Notes under the pieces: model-generated
Told to the model about the DNA's origin: nothing
The model's database searches: none
What the model saw: the letters and a program-made list of their open reading frames with translations, nothing else
Origin: Cyclobacterium xiamenense
GTDB taxonomy: Bacteria > Bacteroidota > Bacteroidia > Cytophagales > Cyclobacteriaceae
Assembly: GCF_009467825.1 (NCBI RefSeq)
Contig: NZ_WIOK01000010.1
Coordinates: 62,001-126,000, forward strand
DNA: 64,000 nucleotides
Direction of reading: 5' to 3'
Position numbers and translations under genes: made by a program
Shown: positions 50,918 to 60,617 of the stretch, piece by piece
How positions within the stretch are numbered: position 1 is the stretch's first letter
Layout: every line of letters begins with the position of its first letter

Positions 50918-53900
50918 ATGAAAAAACGCCGTACTAAAAAAATGTGGAGGTGGATGGTACCACTTCTATCGGTTGGTTTGGTTTCAACCAGCTCCTTGCT
51001 GGCTGAGACGGGCAATCGCTTGGTAGCCAACCCAATCTATGCCTCAGCGATGACGGAAGAAAGCATCGCTGTCACGATTAGGGGAACCGTTACTTCTGCG
51101 GGGGATGACTCCGGACTTCCCGGAGTGACGGTATTGGAAAAAGGAACGAATAACGGAACGGTCACCGACATTGACGGTGTCTATACCATTGATGTGGCGG
51201 GTCCAAATTCCGTGTTGGTATTTTCTTACGTAGGTTTTGAAAGCCAGGAAGTCACGGTAGGTAACCGCACCACCTTGAATGTGAGTCTGGAAGAAAGCAT
51301 GTCCGCCATGTCGGAAGTGGTGGTAACGGCTCTTGGAATTGAGCGGGACCAGCGCTCGCTGGGCTACGATGTTTCCAGTGTGCAAGCGGAGGATTTGACG
51401 CAGGTTACGCAAGAAAACGTATTGAGTTCCCTGGCAGGCCGTATGCCGGGTGTAACCATCAATCAGACAAGTGGGCCAGGCTCGTCCATGAGTATGGTGA
51501 TTCGGGGAGCGACTTCCCTGACCACCGATAACCAGCCGCTTTTTGTGGTGGATGGTGTGCCGATGTCCAACTCCCTGAATAATATCTCCCAAAATGGGGA
51601 CGGTAACCAGGTGGATTACGGAAATGCCATTTCGGATATCAACCCGGATGACATCGCCAATATCAGTGTGCTGAAAGGACCAAGTGCCGCGGCGCTCTAC
51701 GGTACACGTGCAGGAAACGGTGTGGTACTGATCACCACCAAATCCGGAAGCAAGAGCAAGAACATGGGTGTATCCTTTTCTACAAGTAACGTATTCGAAC
51801 GACCTACCCGATTGCTGGATTTCCACTACCGCTATGCGAATGGCAACCGGGAGGGAGTATTTAACGAAGGATCTGCCTATTGGGGAGGACCCCAATTGGA
51901 TGTGGGCAATACCGCCATCCAATGGAATAGCCCCGTGGATGAAAATGGAAACAGAATCCCTACGGAACTTCGATCCTATCCCAATGCCATGAGGGATTTC
52001 CTTCAGACTGGGGTAACTTCTACCAATAACCTGGCGGTGAGTGGTGGAAGCGACAACGCAACCTATCGGGTGTCCTACTCAAACATGCTGCATAGAGGGA
52101 TGATCCCAAATTCCGATTTATTCCGGAATAACCTATCCACGTCGGTATCCTATAAGCTGTTGGACAAGTTGACTTTTAGTACCAACTTTAACTACAGTAA
52201 TAGCCTTTCCAATGACCGGCCGAGTACAGGAGACCGACGGGCGAACCCCTTGGAAGCCGTGTATGCCTCATCGTACGTCAATTATGACGAGATGCGGAAT
52301 ATTTGGGTTGAAGGTCAGGAAGAGATTCAGCAGCTGCGAACGACGGCAGGGGATAACCCCTATTTCATCGCTTATGGGATCCAGAATGCATTCCGTAGAG
52401 ACCGGATTTTCGGTAACACCTCGCTTGATTACAAGTTCAATGATAATTTTAATATCACGGCCAGGTATTCCCTGGACCGATCCGCCGAAAACCGGGAGAC
52501 CAAAATCCCGTTTAGCTTTAGCCGAATGGCCCGAGGTGGCTACTATACAGCCGATCTGTTGACCCAGGAATCCAACGCGGACATCCTGGCTAGCTACAAA
52601 AAGGATTTTGGCGAACTGGATTTCAATGCCTCTGCTGGTGGTAACATCATGACCCGATTTGGATCCAGCAATAACGTTGGCGTAGGTGGAAACCGAAATA
52701 ATGGGCTGGTAGTACCAGGTATTTACAACGTCCAAAATATCCCCGCAGATAACCGTTCGGTATCCAGCAATTTTTCAAAACGTGCCATTTATAGTGTTTA
52801 TGGCCTGGCATCCTTCGGCTATGCCGACCAGTTGTACCTGGATCTGACTGCTCGAAACGATTGGTCTTCCACCTTGCCTGCGGCGAACCGTTCCTATTTT
52901 TATCCCTCTGCCTCCTTGAGCTGGCTGGCCAATTATACCTTTAATTTGCCAGAAAATATCGACATGCTTAAAGGTAGAATCGGATGGGCGCAGGTAGGAA
53001 ACGATACCGATCCTTACCGCTTGGTGCAGAATCTAAGCACCGGCCTGTACAACAGTATCAATACGGCAGCCATGCCTTCCGGTTTGTTGAACCCGGACCT
53101 AAAGCCTGAAGAGGCGACCTCTATTGAGGCAGGGATTGATTTGAACATGTTTCAGAATAGATTGCGGTTTACAGGTACCTATTACACCATTGATAACCGA
53201 AATCAGATATTTGCGGTGAATCTACCCCGTTCTTCCGGGTTTAGCAGTCGTTTGATCAACGCCGGTTTGATCCAAAGTAGGGGCTGGGAATTCACGCTCG
53301 GAGGTACACCTGTCAGCAGAAATGGTTGGAACTGGGACATCAACTTAAACTGGAGTAGAAACCGCACCCGAGTGGTGGAACTGAGTGACAACCTGGACCG
53401 AATCATCCTTTGGGGGGAAAATGATGCAGGAGCCATTACCTTCCTTGGACAGGACATCGGAGACATGTATAGCACGGGCTTTGCCCAAGTGGAGGATCCC
53501 AATTCTCCCTACTACAGGTGGCCCATTTTGACCAGTACGGGATCCTGGCAAGCTTTCCGACGGGTAGACGAGGAGCTTCGCCATGTCGGGAATTTTAACC
53601 CGGATTTTATCCTTGGAGCGCAATCCAGTTTGAGCTACAAGCGATTTGTTCTGAACTTTAGTTTGGACTGGAGGCATGGAGGTAATTTTATGTCTCATAC
53701 CTATCGATACGGGGAGTCTGACTGGAAGTCACAGCGACAGTTGGATAACCTGATACCGGGAGGTTTGTATTCGGATGCCGAATTGGTAGAATTGCTAAAG
53801 TCAGATCCGGATAAATACATCATTCCACGTCCGGGGAATTTCCCAAGGGTCGGTGGACACACGGCTGAGACGGGCGGTTTGCCACTGGACGAAAACGGGC

Positions 53901-54328
53901 ACGATGGAGCATTCATACCGGGTGTGATTCAAACCGCGGGAGCGGACACCCCGAATGACTTTAGTGACGACGTATACGAGGAGCACTTGGGTGGCCCCGA
54001 AACGAACGTATATCCCATCACCAATACCTATGCCTGGCGATTTAACGAACAGGTCACCTTCGATGCCTCGTTTGTCAAGTTACGGGAGCTTTCCATAGGC
54101 TACAGAATACCGAACTTTGGTGCCTTCCGAAACGCCACCTTTGCCATTTACACGAGAAACATCATGTTGTGGACCAAGGCGGATATTGGAGTCGATCCCG
54201 AAAGAGCGTTCTGGGCCAGTGGTGGTACCCAAGGTAATACTGCTCAGCAGTTTCGTCAGGGAATCGAGCGACAGAACGTACTGCCCTGGAGTGCCCCTGT
54301 AGGGTTCAAACTCAATTTCAATTTGTAA
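50918..54328 (+). CDS. SusC/RagA family TonB-linked outer-membrane transporter
   Basis: The 1136-residue protein has a long basic signal region (KKRRTKKMWRWMVPLLSVGL), a carboxypeptidase-regulatory-like domain (GTVTSAGDDSGLPGVTVLEKGTNN...), whose DIDGVYTIDV and VLVFSYVGFESQEV blocks are typical, and the SusC plug (SSLAGRMPGVTINQTSG; MVIRGATSLTTDNQPLFVVDG; ISVLKGPSAAALYGTRAGNGVVLITTK). A 22-strand barrel follows and ends with the aromatic-terminal VGFKLNFNL. It imports oligosaccharide or other ligands caught by the SusD-like lipoprotein encoded 21 bases downstream, using TonB energy. Substrate is unknown. Confidence 0.96.
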   Translation: MKKRRTKKMWRWMVPLLSVGLVSTSSLLAETGNRLVANPIYASAMTEESIAVTIRGTVTSAGDDSGLPGVTVLEKGTNNGTVTDIDGVYTIDVAGPNSVLVFSYVGFESQEVTVGNRTTLNVSLEESMSAMSEVVVTALGIERDQRSLGYDVSSVQAEDLTQVTQENVLSSLAGRMPGVTINQTSGPGSSMSMVIRGATSLTTDNQPLFVVDGVPMSNSLNNISQNGDGNQVDYGNAISDINPDDIANISVLKGPSAAALYGTRAGNGVVLITTKSGSKSKNMGVSFSTSNVFERPTRLLDFHYRYANGNREGVFNEGSAYWGGPQLDVGNTAIQWNSPVDENGNRIPTELRSYPNAMRDFLQTGVTSTNNLAVSGGSDNATYRVSYSNMLHRGMIPNSDLFRNNLSTSVSYKLLDKLTFSTNFNYSNSLSNDRPSTGDRRANPLEAVYASSYVNYDEMRNIWVEGQEEIQQLRTTAGDNPYFIAYGIQNAFRRDRIFGNTSLDYKFNDNFNITARYSLDRSAENRETKIPFSFSRMARGGYYTADLLTQESNADILASYKKDFGELDFNASAGGNIMTRFGSSNNVGVGGNRNNGLVVPGIYNVQNIPADNRSVSSNFSKRAIYSVYGLASFGYADQLYLDLTARNDWSSTLPAANRSYFYPSASLSWLANYTFNLPENIDMLKGRIGWAQVGNDTDPYRLVQNLSTGLYNSINTAAMPSGLLNPDLKPEEATSIEAGIDLNMFQNRLRFTGTYYTIDNRNQIFAVNLPRSSGFSSRLINAGLIQSRGWEFTLGGTPVSRNGWNWDINLNWSRNRTRVVELSDNLDRIILWGENDAGAITFLGQDIGDMYSTGFAQVEDPNSPYYRWPILTSTGSWQAFRRVDEELRHVGNFNPDFILGAQSSLSYKRFVLNFSLDWRHGGNFMSHTYRYGESDWKSQRQLDNLIPGGLYSDAELVELLKSDPDKYIIPRPGNFPRVGGHTAETGGLPLDENGHDGAFIPGVIQTAGADTPNDFSDDVYEEHLGGPETNVYPITNTYAWRFNEQVTFDASFVKLRELSIGYRIPNFGAFRNATFAIYTRNIMLWTKADIGVDPERAFWASGGTQGNTAQQFRQGIERQNVLPWSAPVGFKLNFNL

Positions 54329-54349
54329 ATCGCTAATACCATACAAATC

Positions 54350-56038
54350 ATGAAACATATATTTGATTTTCGAAAAATAGCCCTGTTCGTGTTTGGGTTG
54401 GTCTTGTTCACCGGTTGCGACGAAAAACTGGATGAAATAAACATCAACCCCTTCGGAATAGAGCCATCTGAAGCAAATCCCAATTTGCTTATGCCTACCG
54501 TCCTGGCCTCAGCTGCTCAAAGTTACGTTAACATGGGCTACAATGATCTGGCTGGTGCGGTACAGCACACCCAGAAAAATGGCTGGTATTCCGGACATAA
54601 TTTCTACGACTGGGGCAGCCGAAGCTGGGCAGGATGGTACGATATTTTGCGTACCAACGAATTGATGATTAGAAGAGGCGAAGACCTGGAAAATAATTTC
54701 TTTCAGGGCATGGGCCTTACGATGAAGTCCTTTGTTTTTGGCAATATCACCGACCTTTGGGGAGATGCGCCTTACACCGATGCTCTCAAAGGAGATCAGG
54801 GAGGCGAACAATTTCAGTACCCGAAGTTTGACAGCCAGGAAGTGATTTACGACGGCATTATTTCCGACCTTCAGCAAGCGGTACAGTTGCTGGGATCCGC
54901 CTCTCCCAATGGAGTGAACGCCGGGAACGACCTGTATTACAATGGAGACGTAGGCAACTGGAGGCGATTTGCCAATTCCCTGCTGCTAAGGTACTACATG
55001 CGCCTTTCCGAAAAGAAGCCGGATGTGGCGCGGGCCGGCGTGGAGGCAATTTATAGCAGCGGAATTTACATTCAGGATCCCTCTCAGGATGCGACGCTGG
55101 ACTATACCGGTGGTGCGAGCGATGAGTGGCTATCCCGACACGTTCGGTTAGATCCGGATGGCTTCCAGCGGTACCAGGCCTGCCAAACGTTTATTGACCA
55201 ATTGACCGGCACCATGGATCCCCGCCTTACCGTATGGTTTGATTCGGTTCGTGTGCAATGGGTACCGGATGAATCACTGACCACCGCCACGGAAGATTTC
55301 ATCCGGGCAAACGGAGAGCCGCTGTCAGTGGTTACCTATCCCTACGATGATTTTGTGGAGTTGTATTCGGACGTTAAATTCACCAGAAGGTTTAATCCAA
55401 ATATGGCGGATTATAATACAGACCTGTATGTAGGATTGCCGCCGGCGATCACCGTACCCGAATCCTACAATGGAAATCCATCTCCTGGTCAGGGTACACA
55501 AAATCAGCACGTCTCCCAGTTGGCGCCTATTTACAGTACCGCGGGTGCTCCCGGAGATATCCTAAAGGCCCGAATCATCTCGGCTGCCGAGGTAAGCTTT
55601 ATTTTCGCGGAAGCCGCCCTAAAAGGATGGAACGTGGGAGATGCAGAAACGCACTACAACAAAGGCATTGAGCAGTCGCTGGATACCTGGGGAAGAGGCG
55701 GTACCTATGCAGATTTTATTAGTCAGCCAGAAATCGCTTTTAGCAATTCCCTGGAACAAATCCTCACGCAAAAATGGGTGGCTAGCTGGACCGCTGCGGC
55801 GGAATCGTTCGCAGACTACCGAAGGACCGGATTTCCGGCACTGGAAGCAGGACCGCTTTCTCCTCAGCCAGAGGTAGCCTTGCGTTTCCAATACGGTAGT
55901 GACGAATACAACAACAATCCCGATAACATCACCAGCGCGCTGGACCGCCTCGAGATTACGCCGTTTTCCGGCAACTTTGGTGCGGATAGCCAGTGGTCGA
56001 AGCCCTGGTTGTATCAGGGAACGAACGTACCGTTCTAA
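54350..56038 (+). CDS. SusD/RagB-like outer-membrane ligand-binding lipoprotein (SusD-like 2)
   Basis: The 562-residue protein has a lipoprotein signal with lipobox LFTGC and then the opening DEININPFGIEPSEANPNLLMP typical of the SusD-like 2 family. Helical TPR-like segments (WAGWYDILRTNELM; SFVFGNITDLWGDAPYTDAL; IISDLQQAVQLLG) and the late AEVSFIFAEAALKGW and QKWVASWTAAAESFADYRRTGFPAL complete the fold. It caps the SusC channel at the cell surface and binds the ligand first. It forms an operon with susC and is followed by a strong terminator. Confidence 0.95.
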   Translation: MKHIFDFRKIALFVFGLVLFTGCDEKLDEININPFGIEPSEANPNLLMPTVLASAAQSYVNMGYNDLAGAVQHTQKNGWYSGHNFYDWGSRSWAGWYDILRTNELMIRRGEDLENNFFQGMGLTMKSFVFGNITDLWGDAPYTDALKGDQGGEQFQYPKFDSQEVIYDGIISDLQQAVQLLGSASPNGVNAGNDLYYNGDVGNWRRFANSLLLRYYMRLSEKKPDVARAGVEAIYSSGIYIQDPSQDATLDYTGGASDEWLSRHVRLDPDGFQRYQACQTFIDQLTGTMDPRLTVWFDSVRVQWVPDESLTTATEDFIRANGEPLSVVTYPYDDFVELYSDVKFTRRFNPNMADYNTDLYVGLPPAITVPESYNGNPSPGQGTQNQHVSQLAPIYSTAGAPGDILKARIISAAEVSFIFAEAALKGWNVGDAETHYNKGIEQSLDTWGRGGTYADFISQPEIAFSNSLEQILTQKWVASWTAAAESFADYRRTGFPALEAGPLSPQPEVALRFQYGSDEYNNNPDNITSALDRLEITPFSGNFGADSQWSKPWLYQGTNVPF

Positions 56039-56067
56039 GCTTATTAAGATTTATAGAGTTTTTTGCA

Positions 56068-56109
56068 ACGTGCTTCTCTCTGGTAAAAAGGGGAAGCACG
56101 TTTTTTTTT
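56068..56109 (+). terminator. Rho-independent terminator of the susCD operon
   Basis: ACGTGCTTC (56068-56076) pairs perfectly with GAAGCACGT (56093-56101), followed by eight more T. It lies 30 bases after the susD stop. Confidence 0.9.
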
Positions 56110-56425
56110 GCATAGGGCTAACCGCAGCAATCTCAAAAAGGCGGGTGGCTGTACCCGCGGTAGTAATCCCCGAAACCCACAAACAGCTGCTCGGGCAGGG
56201 AAAGGTATCCCAAGAAGCCAATTAGGAAGGCAGGAAAATGAGTAACAGCGACACCTAGGCGATTTTTTCTCAGGAGGATATGTCCCCTTGTTTCCCCTAC
56301 TGCATAGTTCCTATGGCAGCGCGGAATTTAGGGGTGGTTGGGTAGTATCTGGGGAACGGGGCCGGGCAGTCCCCAATGGGGACCATAAAAAAGTGAACAG
56401 AATCCCTCCCGGCGAATCAGGTTTT

Positions 56426-56476
56426 CCCGGGTAGGAGGAATGGAACCGTTGGGGTCTCCTTTCCCTCCTGCCCGGG
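56426..56476. repeat. Strong inverted repeat downstream of the membrane-protein gene
   Basis: CCCGGGTAGGAGG (56426-56438) pairs with CCTCCTGCCCGGG (56464-56476), 13 bp with one G-T pair. It lies 20 bases after the stop codon of the minus-strand membrane-protein gene and could end its transcript, though no T run follows on that strand. A second palindrome, GTCCCC-AAT-GGGGAC, lies at 56369-56383. The remainder of 56110-56496 holds no gene that I accept. Confidence 0.6.
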
Positions 56477-56496
56477 TCCCCTTGTTGCAGCTTTTT

Positions 56497-57792
56497 TTAT
56501 GCGCCGAAGCGCTTGTTCATGCCTGGCATTTCTCCATGTATGCTGATAGCAATCAGGCTAAGCAGAGCCAGGAACAGCAAAATAGCCACTAATTTGTACC
56601 CCCATTTTGCGGGTTTTGGCATGTTGGTGGCGATTTCCGGTTTAAACTTTTGAAGCAAAAATAGAATTACCAGAAAGTTGAGGATGTACAGAAATTGTTC
56701 GATACGGTAGAAGCTCAGAAAAGAACCCGTGATCAAAATGGTAAAGATAATGTAGACCGAAAAATACGTCACAAAGACTCCCAGCACTTCTTTTTCATTA
56801 AAATCCTGTCCACGCTTCCCCTTCTTTTCTGAAAAAAGGGTAATCCAATAGACGGCAGGTACCAAAAAGGCAACGAGTGCGACCCATCGTACCATACTCA
56901 CCCAGATCTCCGGATCCTCAATCAGCTTGCCCAGGGTGGGTGCTAAATCCCGCTCGATAAACGATTGCTGCCAAACGAAAAAAGGGATAAATAACAGGAA
57001 TCCCAACATGGGCAGTGTTAAGTTCTTGTAGGAATAGTGGGGAGCAGCTTCTTCCTTCGGCCAGGTGCCGGTGAATGTACCGTAAGCCACGCCTAATCCA
57101 CCAAAAAATCCCAGGGAATATTCCATCACGTTCCACATATTGAAGGGCACTTCGGCGACATTTCCCATGACTTGAAGGAAATTCCCAAAACCAAATCCAA
57201 AACCCGCGCCCAAGCCGCCATACATGGCCACTCGGATGGCGCTGTATTGTTTCGTGCGTGCCAGGTAATACATCAAGGCAAGACCCATGCCCGCACACAC
57301 GCCCCATGCTTCAGATCGGGGCGGCGTCATGGCAATGCCCAGCTGCTCGATAATAAAATAGTAAAAGATAATGCCACCCACGGTCATTTCCATGATCACC
57401 TGATGCCATTTGACCTTCTTTTTGGGTGTATCGGCCAATACCAAGCCGAAAAGTCCCCCACCTATTAGCCCATAGAGACCCCCGATGACAAAAAGCATTG
57501 TTAAGCCATAGTAGACGTTGACGAAATCTACCCCCCGTCCATAACCCACTACGGCCCCGTAGCTCATCATGCCTCCCAATCCCCAACCCACGGCGCCCGC
57601 AAAAGCGGCTTTCATCGCTTTGTTGTACCAGGACTTGTTTTTGGCCAGCAGAATGATGCAAAGGCTCCCGATACCTCCTGCCCAGGCCGCACCCTGCTCG
57701 TGACCAAACTGTCCCCGGATGGCCCATGCCGTACCGAGTGCCATGCCTGCCAGCAGCAGGGAAACGACCGTGTTTTTGTTCATCTGTTTCAT
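56497..57792 (-). CDS. Polytopic membrane protein of unknown function (about 13 helices)
   Basis: Start taken at ATG 57792 (431 residues); 15 further in-frame codons upstream have no typical start. About thirteen hydrophobic segments are visible, many glycine-rich and small-residue packed (AGAVGWGLGGMMSYGAVVGYG; GLYGLIGGGLFGLVL; YGGLGAGFGFGFGNF), with short charged loops and a longer one near DTPKKKVKWHQ. The size and helix number fit a secondary transporter, but I recognise no family signature. It lies between the susCD operon and the regulator-transporter-kinase operon on the minus strand, so a role with the same nutrient is likely (inference). Confidence 0.8.
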   Translation of the reverse strand: MKQMNKNTVVSLLLAGMALGTAWAIRGQFGHEQGAAWAGGIGSLCIILLAKNKSWYNKAMKAAFAGAVGWGLGGMMSYGAVVGYGRGVDFVNVYYGLTMLFVIGGLYGLIGGGLFGLVLADTPKKKVKWHQVIMEMTVGGIIFYYFIIEQLGIAMTPPRSEAWGVCAGMGLALMYYLARTKQYSAIRVAMYGGLGAGFGFGFGNFLQVMGNVAEVPFNMWNVMEYSLGFFGGLGVAYGTFTGTWPKEEAAPHYSYKNLTLPMLGFLLFIPFFVWQQSFIERDLAPTLGKLIEDPEIWVSMVRWVALVAFLVPAVYWITLFSEKKGKRGQDFNEKEVLGVFVTYFSVYIIFTILITGSFLSFYRIEQFLYILNFLVILFLLQKFKPEIATNMPKPAKWGYKLVAILLFLALLSLIAISIHGEMPGMNKRFGA

Positions 57793-58065
57793 AGTGGTGA
57801 TGTTTCGAAAATTGCTTGTACCTGAGAATCTACACAAGGTAGAAGCACAGGTTCCTACCGCTAGGGATTACCTGACGCAATGGCCGGCACGGCGACCAAA
57901 ATAAGTCGTTTGTTCGCCAGTCGGTTTACCTGCCGATGGAAATTTACCTGCCGCATGGTATACGTAATCGATTATTTTGATGTAATACCCCTTTGCAGGT
58001 AATTGTACCATTCCCGCAGCCGGTTTTCTTCATAAAACCGCAGCTTGGAGGGCTTGATCAGCAAT

Positions 58066-59229
58066 TCACTTGCCAGCGAGGTACCTTTTTCGGTATTCGA
58101 TGGGGTTGCAGCCCTTGACTTGCTTGAATTGCCTGGCGATATTTTTGCTGTCGTTCAAGCCCAAATCCAGTGCAATTTCAAAAACGGTCTGATCCGTTTC
58201 CAGCAGTTTCTGTGTAAATTTTTCAATGCGCAGGTTAAAAATGTACTTATAAATCGGGTATCCGGTAATTTGGTGAAACCGCTTTTCCAGGCTTCTTCTC
58301 GAAAGCGGCACCTGCCGGACCACCTCGTCGACTTGTAGGTTCTTTTCGATATTTTTATGGATGTACTTTAGCGTGGAGGCGATGTAATCGTCATTCGTGG
58401 CATAGATGTCGGTAGATTGCCGGGTAATGATCTGGGTGGGCTTTACGTGGATGTCGTAGTAGTGATCCGCCCCGTTTTGGATCATGGTTTCCATGAGTTT
58501 GGCCGTATCGTAGCCTCCTTTTTCAATGTCCAGGCCGATGCTCGAGAGGGGAGGGTCGGACAAATCGCATAGCATTTCGTCGTTGTCCACGCCCAGTACC
58601 GCCACTTCTTCCGGTATCCGGATTTTATTTTGCTTGCAGGCCTCGGTAATGTGCAGACCCTGATTGTCGTCGCAGGTCATGAGCGCGATGGGCTTGGGCA
58701 GGGAGATGAGCCATTTGCTCAGAGAGTTACTTTTGTAGTACCAAAGATCGGTGGAGCGGGATTTGCGGTGTTCGAAGTAATTCACCTTGAAACCGACCGA
58801 GTTGATTTTCTTTTCAAAACCTTCGGCCCTTTCCCGGGACCAGACGATATCGTTGAATCCATAAAAGGCGAAGTTTTTAAAGCCCTTTTTAAGGAAGTAT
58901 TCCGCACCCATTTGTCCCGCTTCGTGGTAGGCCCCGGTAATATTGGGAAGTTCGCTAAACCGCTCCTTAAAATCCTGGGCAATCACTGGAATTTTCGAAT
59001 CAATGATCAGTTTCAGGTCCATCTCATTGTAAAGCTGACCGATGATGCCATGCGCTCCCCATTCTTTTGCCCAGTCGAGTATCCCTTTGATCCCAATCGT
59101 CTCCCGGTAATACAAAGGCATCCGGCAGTAGGTCCAGGGGCCATGTTCGGCTGAGTACTTGGAAATACCTTTCAGTAAGCTTTTACTATATTCTTCGGCA
59201 AAGTCCAGCAAAAGGATGATTTTGTACAT
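58066..59229 (-). CDS. XylR-type AraC family transcriptional regulator
   Basis: The 387-residue protein joins a LacI-like periplasmic-binding-protein domain (about 1-275; ILLLDFAEEYSKSLLKGISKYS, IALMTCDDNQGLHITEAC, VAVLGVDNDEMLCDLSDPPLSSI) to a C-terminal AraC double helix-turn-helix (about 285-387; VDEVVRQVPLSRRSLEKRF, FEIALDLGLNDSKNIARQFK). This layout is that of the xylose regulator XylR, which binds a sugar and activates its catabolic genes. It is the last gene of the ROK-MFS-regulator operon, 3 bases after the transporter stop, and probably controls it. The sugar ligand is not readable. Confidence 0.93.
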   Translation of the reverse strand: MYKIILLLDFAEEYSKSLLKGISKYSAEHGPWTYCRMPLYYRETIGIKGILDWAKEWGAHGIIGQLYNEMDLKLIIDSKIPVIAQDFKERFSELPNITGAYHEAGQMGAEYFLKKGFKNFAFYGFNDIVWSRERAEGFEKKINSVGFKVNYFEHRKSRSTDLWYYKSNSLSKWLISLPKPIALMTCDDNQGLHITEACKQNKIRIPEEVAVLGVDNDEMLCDLSDPPLSSIGLDIEKGGYDTAKLMETMIQNGADHYYDIHVKPTQIITRQSTDIYATNDDYIASTLKYIHKNIEKNLQVDEVVRQVPLSRRSLEKRFHQITGYPIYKYIFNLRIEKFTQKLLETDQTVFEIALDLGLNDSKNIARQFKQVKGCNPIEYRKRYLAGK

Positions 59230-59232
59230 GCT

Positions 59233-60480
59233 TTACTTAAAGATGTCTTTGATACTTTTGGTAGCATTGCTTACCAGTGGTTTGGCCCATAGGCCTATGC
59301 TTAATATGTAGCCTAAGGTAACCAAAAGAAACAGCATGGCCAATTTAAGTCCGACCAGCTCTGCCAATCCCCCGACAATTAATGGGACCACCGCTCCTCC
59401 GGCAATACCGGTGCAAAGAATGCCAGAAAAAGTGCCGTGATGCTGTGAAACAGAATTGAGAGCCAGGGAAAAAATGACGGACCACATCACCGATGCAAAG
59501 AACCCGGTTAAAGGGAAGGCAATCAGCGCCCAGGAAACCGGTCCGAATAACGCCGCCAATAAGGCAATGATGGCCCCAGAGGTAAATCCTACCAAAACGG
59601 TGCGGCTATCCATAAATTTGAGCAGCAATAGCCCCAACAAACAGCCAATGGTGAGCAATCCCCAAAAATAGGAGATTACCGAAGCCCCCGTGGTGGCAGG
59701 ATCTACGCCATGATAGGTTTGCAAAAACTTGGATATCCAATTCGCGATTCCCTGCTCCGTTCCCACGTAAGAGAAAATGCCCAGAAAATATAGAATGACG
59801 TATTTATTGGATAGTAGTTCCTTAAATGCCACGCCAATATCGATTTTTTCGTCTTCCTTTAACTCCACCTTGGGAAAGCGAGCCAGGTACACCACGATAA
59901 CCATTACAAAAGAAATGGCTGCAAACACCCAATAGAGGGAAACCCATTTGAGGTTTTCAGGCACCATCCCGTCTAAAAATGAAAATAAGGCCCCGGGATC
60001 GCCGGTATGGATACGCGTAACCAGGTAACTGTAAAGCATGGGGCTTAGAAATGAAGCGGCACCAAAAGCCAATTGACCCAAAACCGAGTTAAATGCGAAA
60101 TGTGCTTCTCCCCCGGCGGTCCGAAGCAACGGGTTGATTACTACCTGTAGAATGGCCATTCCAATGCCGATGATAAACAGGGATGTTAGTGCAATACTAA
60201 AACTGGGAATCAAGGCGAAGACCAGCGCCCCCGCAAAAGCCAATGCAAAGGCTACCACGAGCATTTTCTTTTCCTTGTATTTTTCTACCAGGATTCCCGA
60301 GGGAATGGACATGACCGCATAGGCAACAAAAAAGGAAAAAGGTAAAAATCCTGCCAATCCGATGCTAAGGGTGAAGCTGTCGATGATATCCGGAATGATC
60401 GGTCCAAGGATGTTGGTGAGGAATGAGATCACAAAAAATATAAGTAGGATGAGCGCAACGATCAGGTTGTTTTTTTTCAT
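59233..60480 (-). CDS. MFS transporter, sugar (FHS/FucP-like)
   Basis: The 415-residue inner-membrane protein has twelve hydrophobic segments in two six-helix halves with a central charged loop (ARFPKVELKEDEKIDIG). FLPFSFFVAYAVMSIPSGILVEKYKEKK in the first half carries the MFS loop 2-3 motif, and INPLLRTAGGEAHFAFNSVLGQLAFGAASFLSP is typical of the fucose/glucose-galactose porter group. It should import a monosaccharide with protons or sodium. It lies in an operon between the ROK kinase (137 bases upstream) and the XylR regulator. Confidence 0.9.
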   Translation of the reverse strand: MKKNNLIVALILLIFFVISFLTNILGPIIPDIIDSFTLSIGLAGFLPFSFFVAYAVMSIPSGILVEKYKEKKMLVVAFALAFAGALVFALIPSFSIALTSLFIIGIGMAILQVVINPLLRTAGGEAHFAFNSVLGQLAFGAASFLSPMLYSYLVTRIHTGDPGALFSFLDGMVPENLKWVSLYWVFAAISFVMVIVVYLARFPKVELKEDEKIDIGVAFKELLSNKYVILYFLGIFSYVGTEQGIANWISKFLQTYHGVDPATTGASVISYFWGLLTIGCLLGLLLLKFMDSRTVLVGFTSGAIIALLAALFGPVSWALIAFPLTGFFASVMWSVIFSLALNSVSQHHGTFSGILCTGIAGGAVVPLIVGGLAELVGLKLAMLFLLVTLGYILSIGLWAKPLVSNATKSIKDIFK

Positions 60481-60617
60481 AGCGTTGGTATTTCAAAGGA
60501 TGAAGGTAGCCATTAAATTCGGGAATGATAGGTTTGATCGGGGAGGTTGTATCGGCCTGGTTCCGCACGCATTGGTACCGGTCCTGAGTTCTTGAGGCCA
60601 ACCACGAAACCGGTCAC

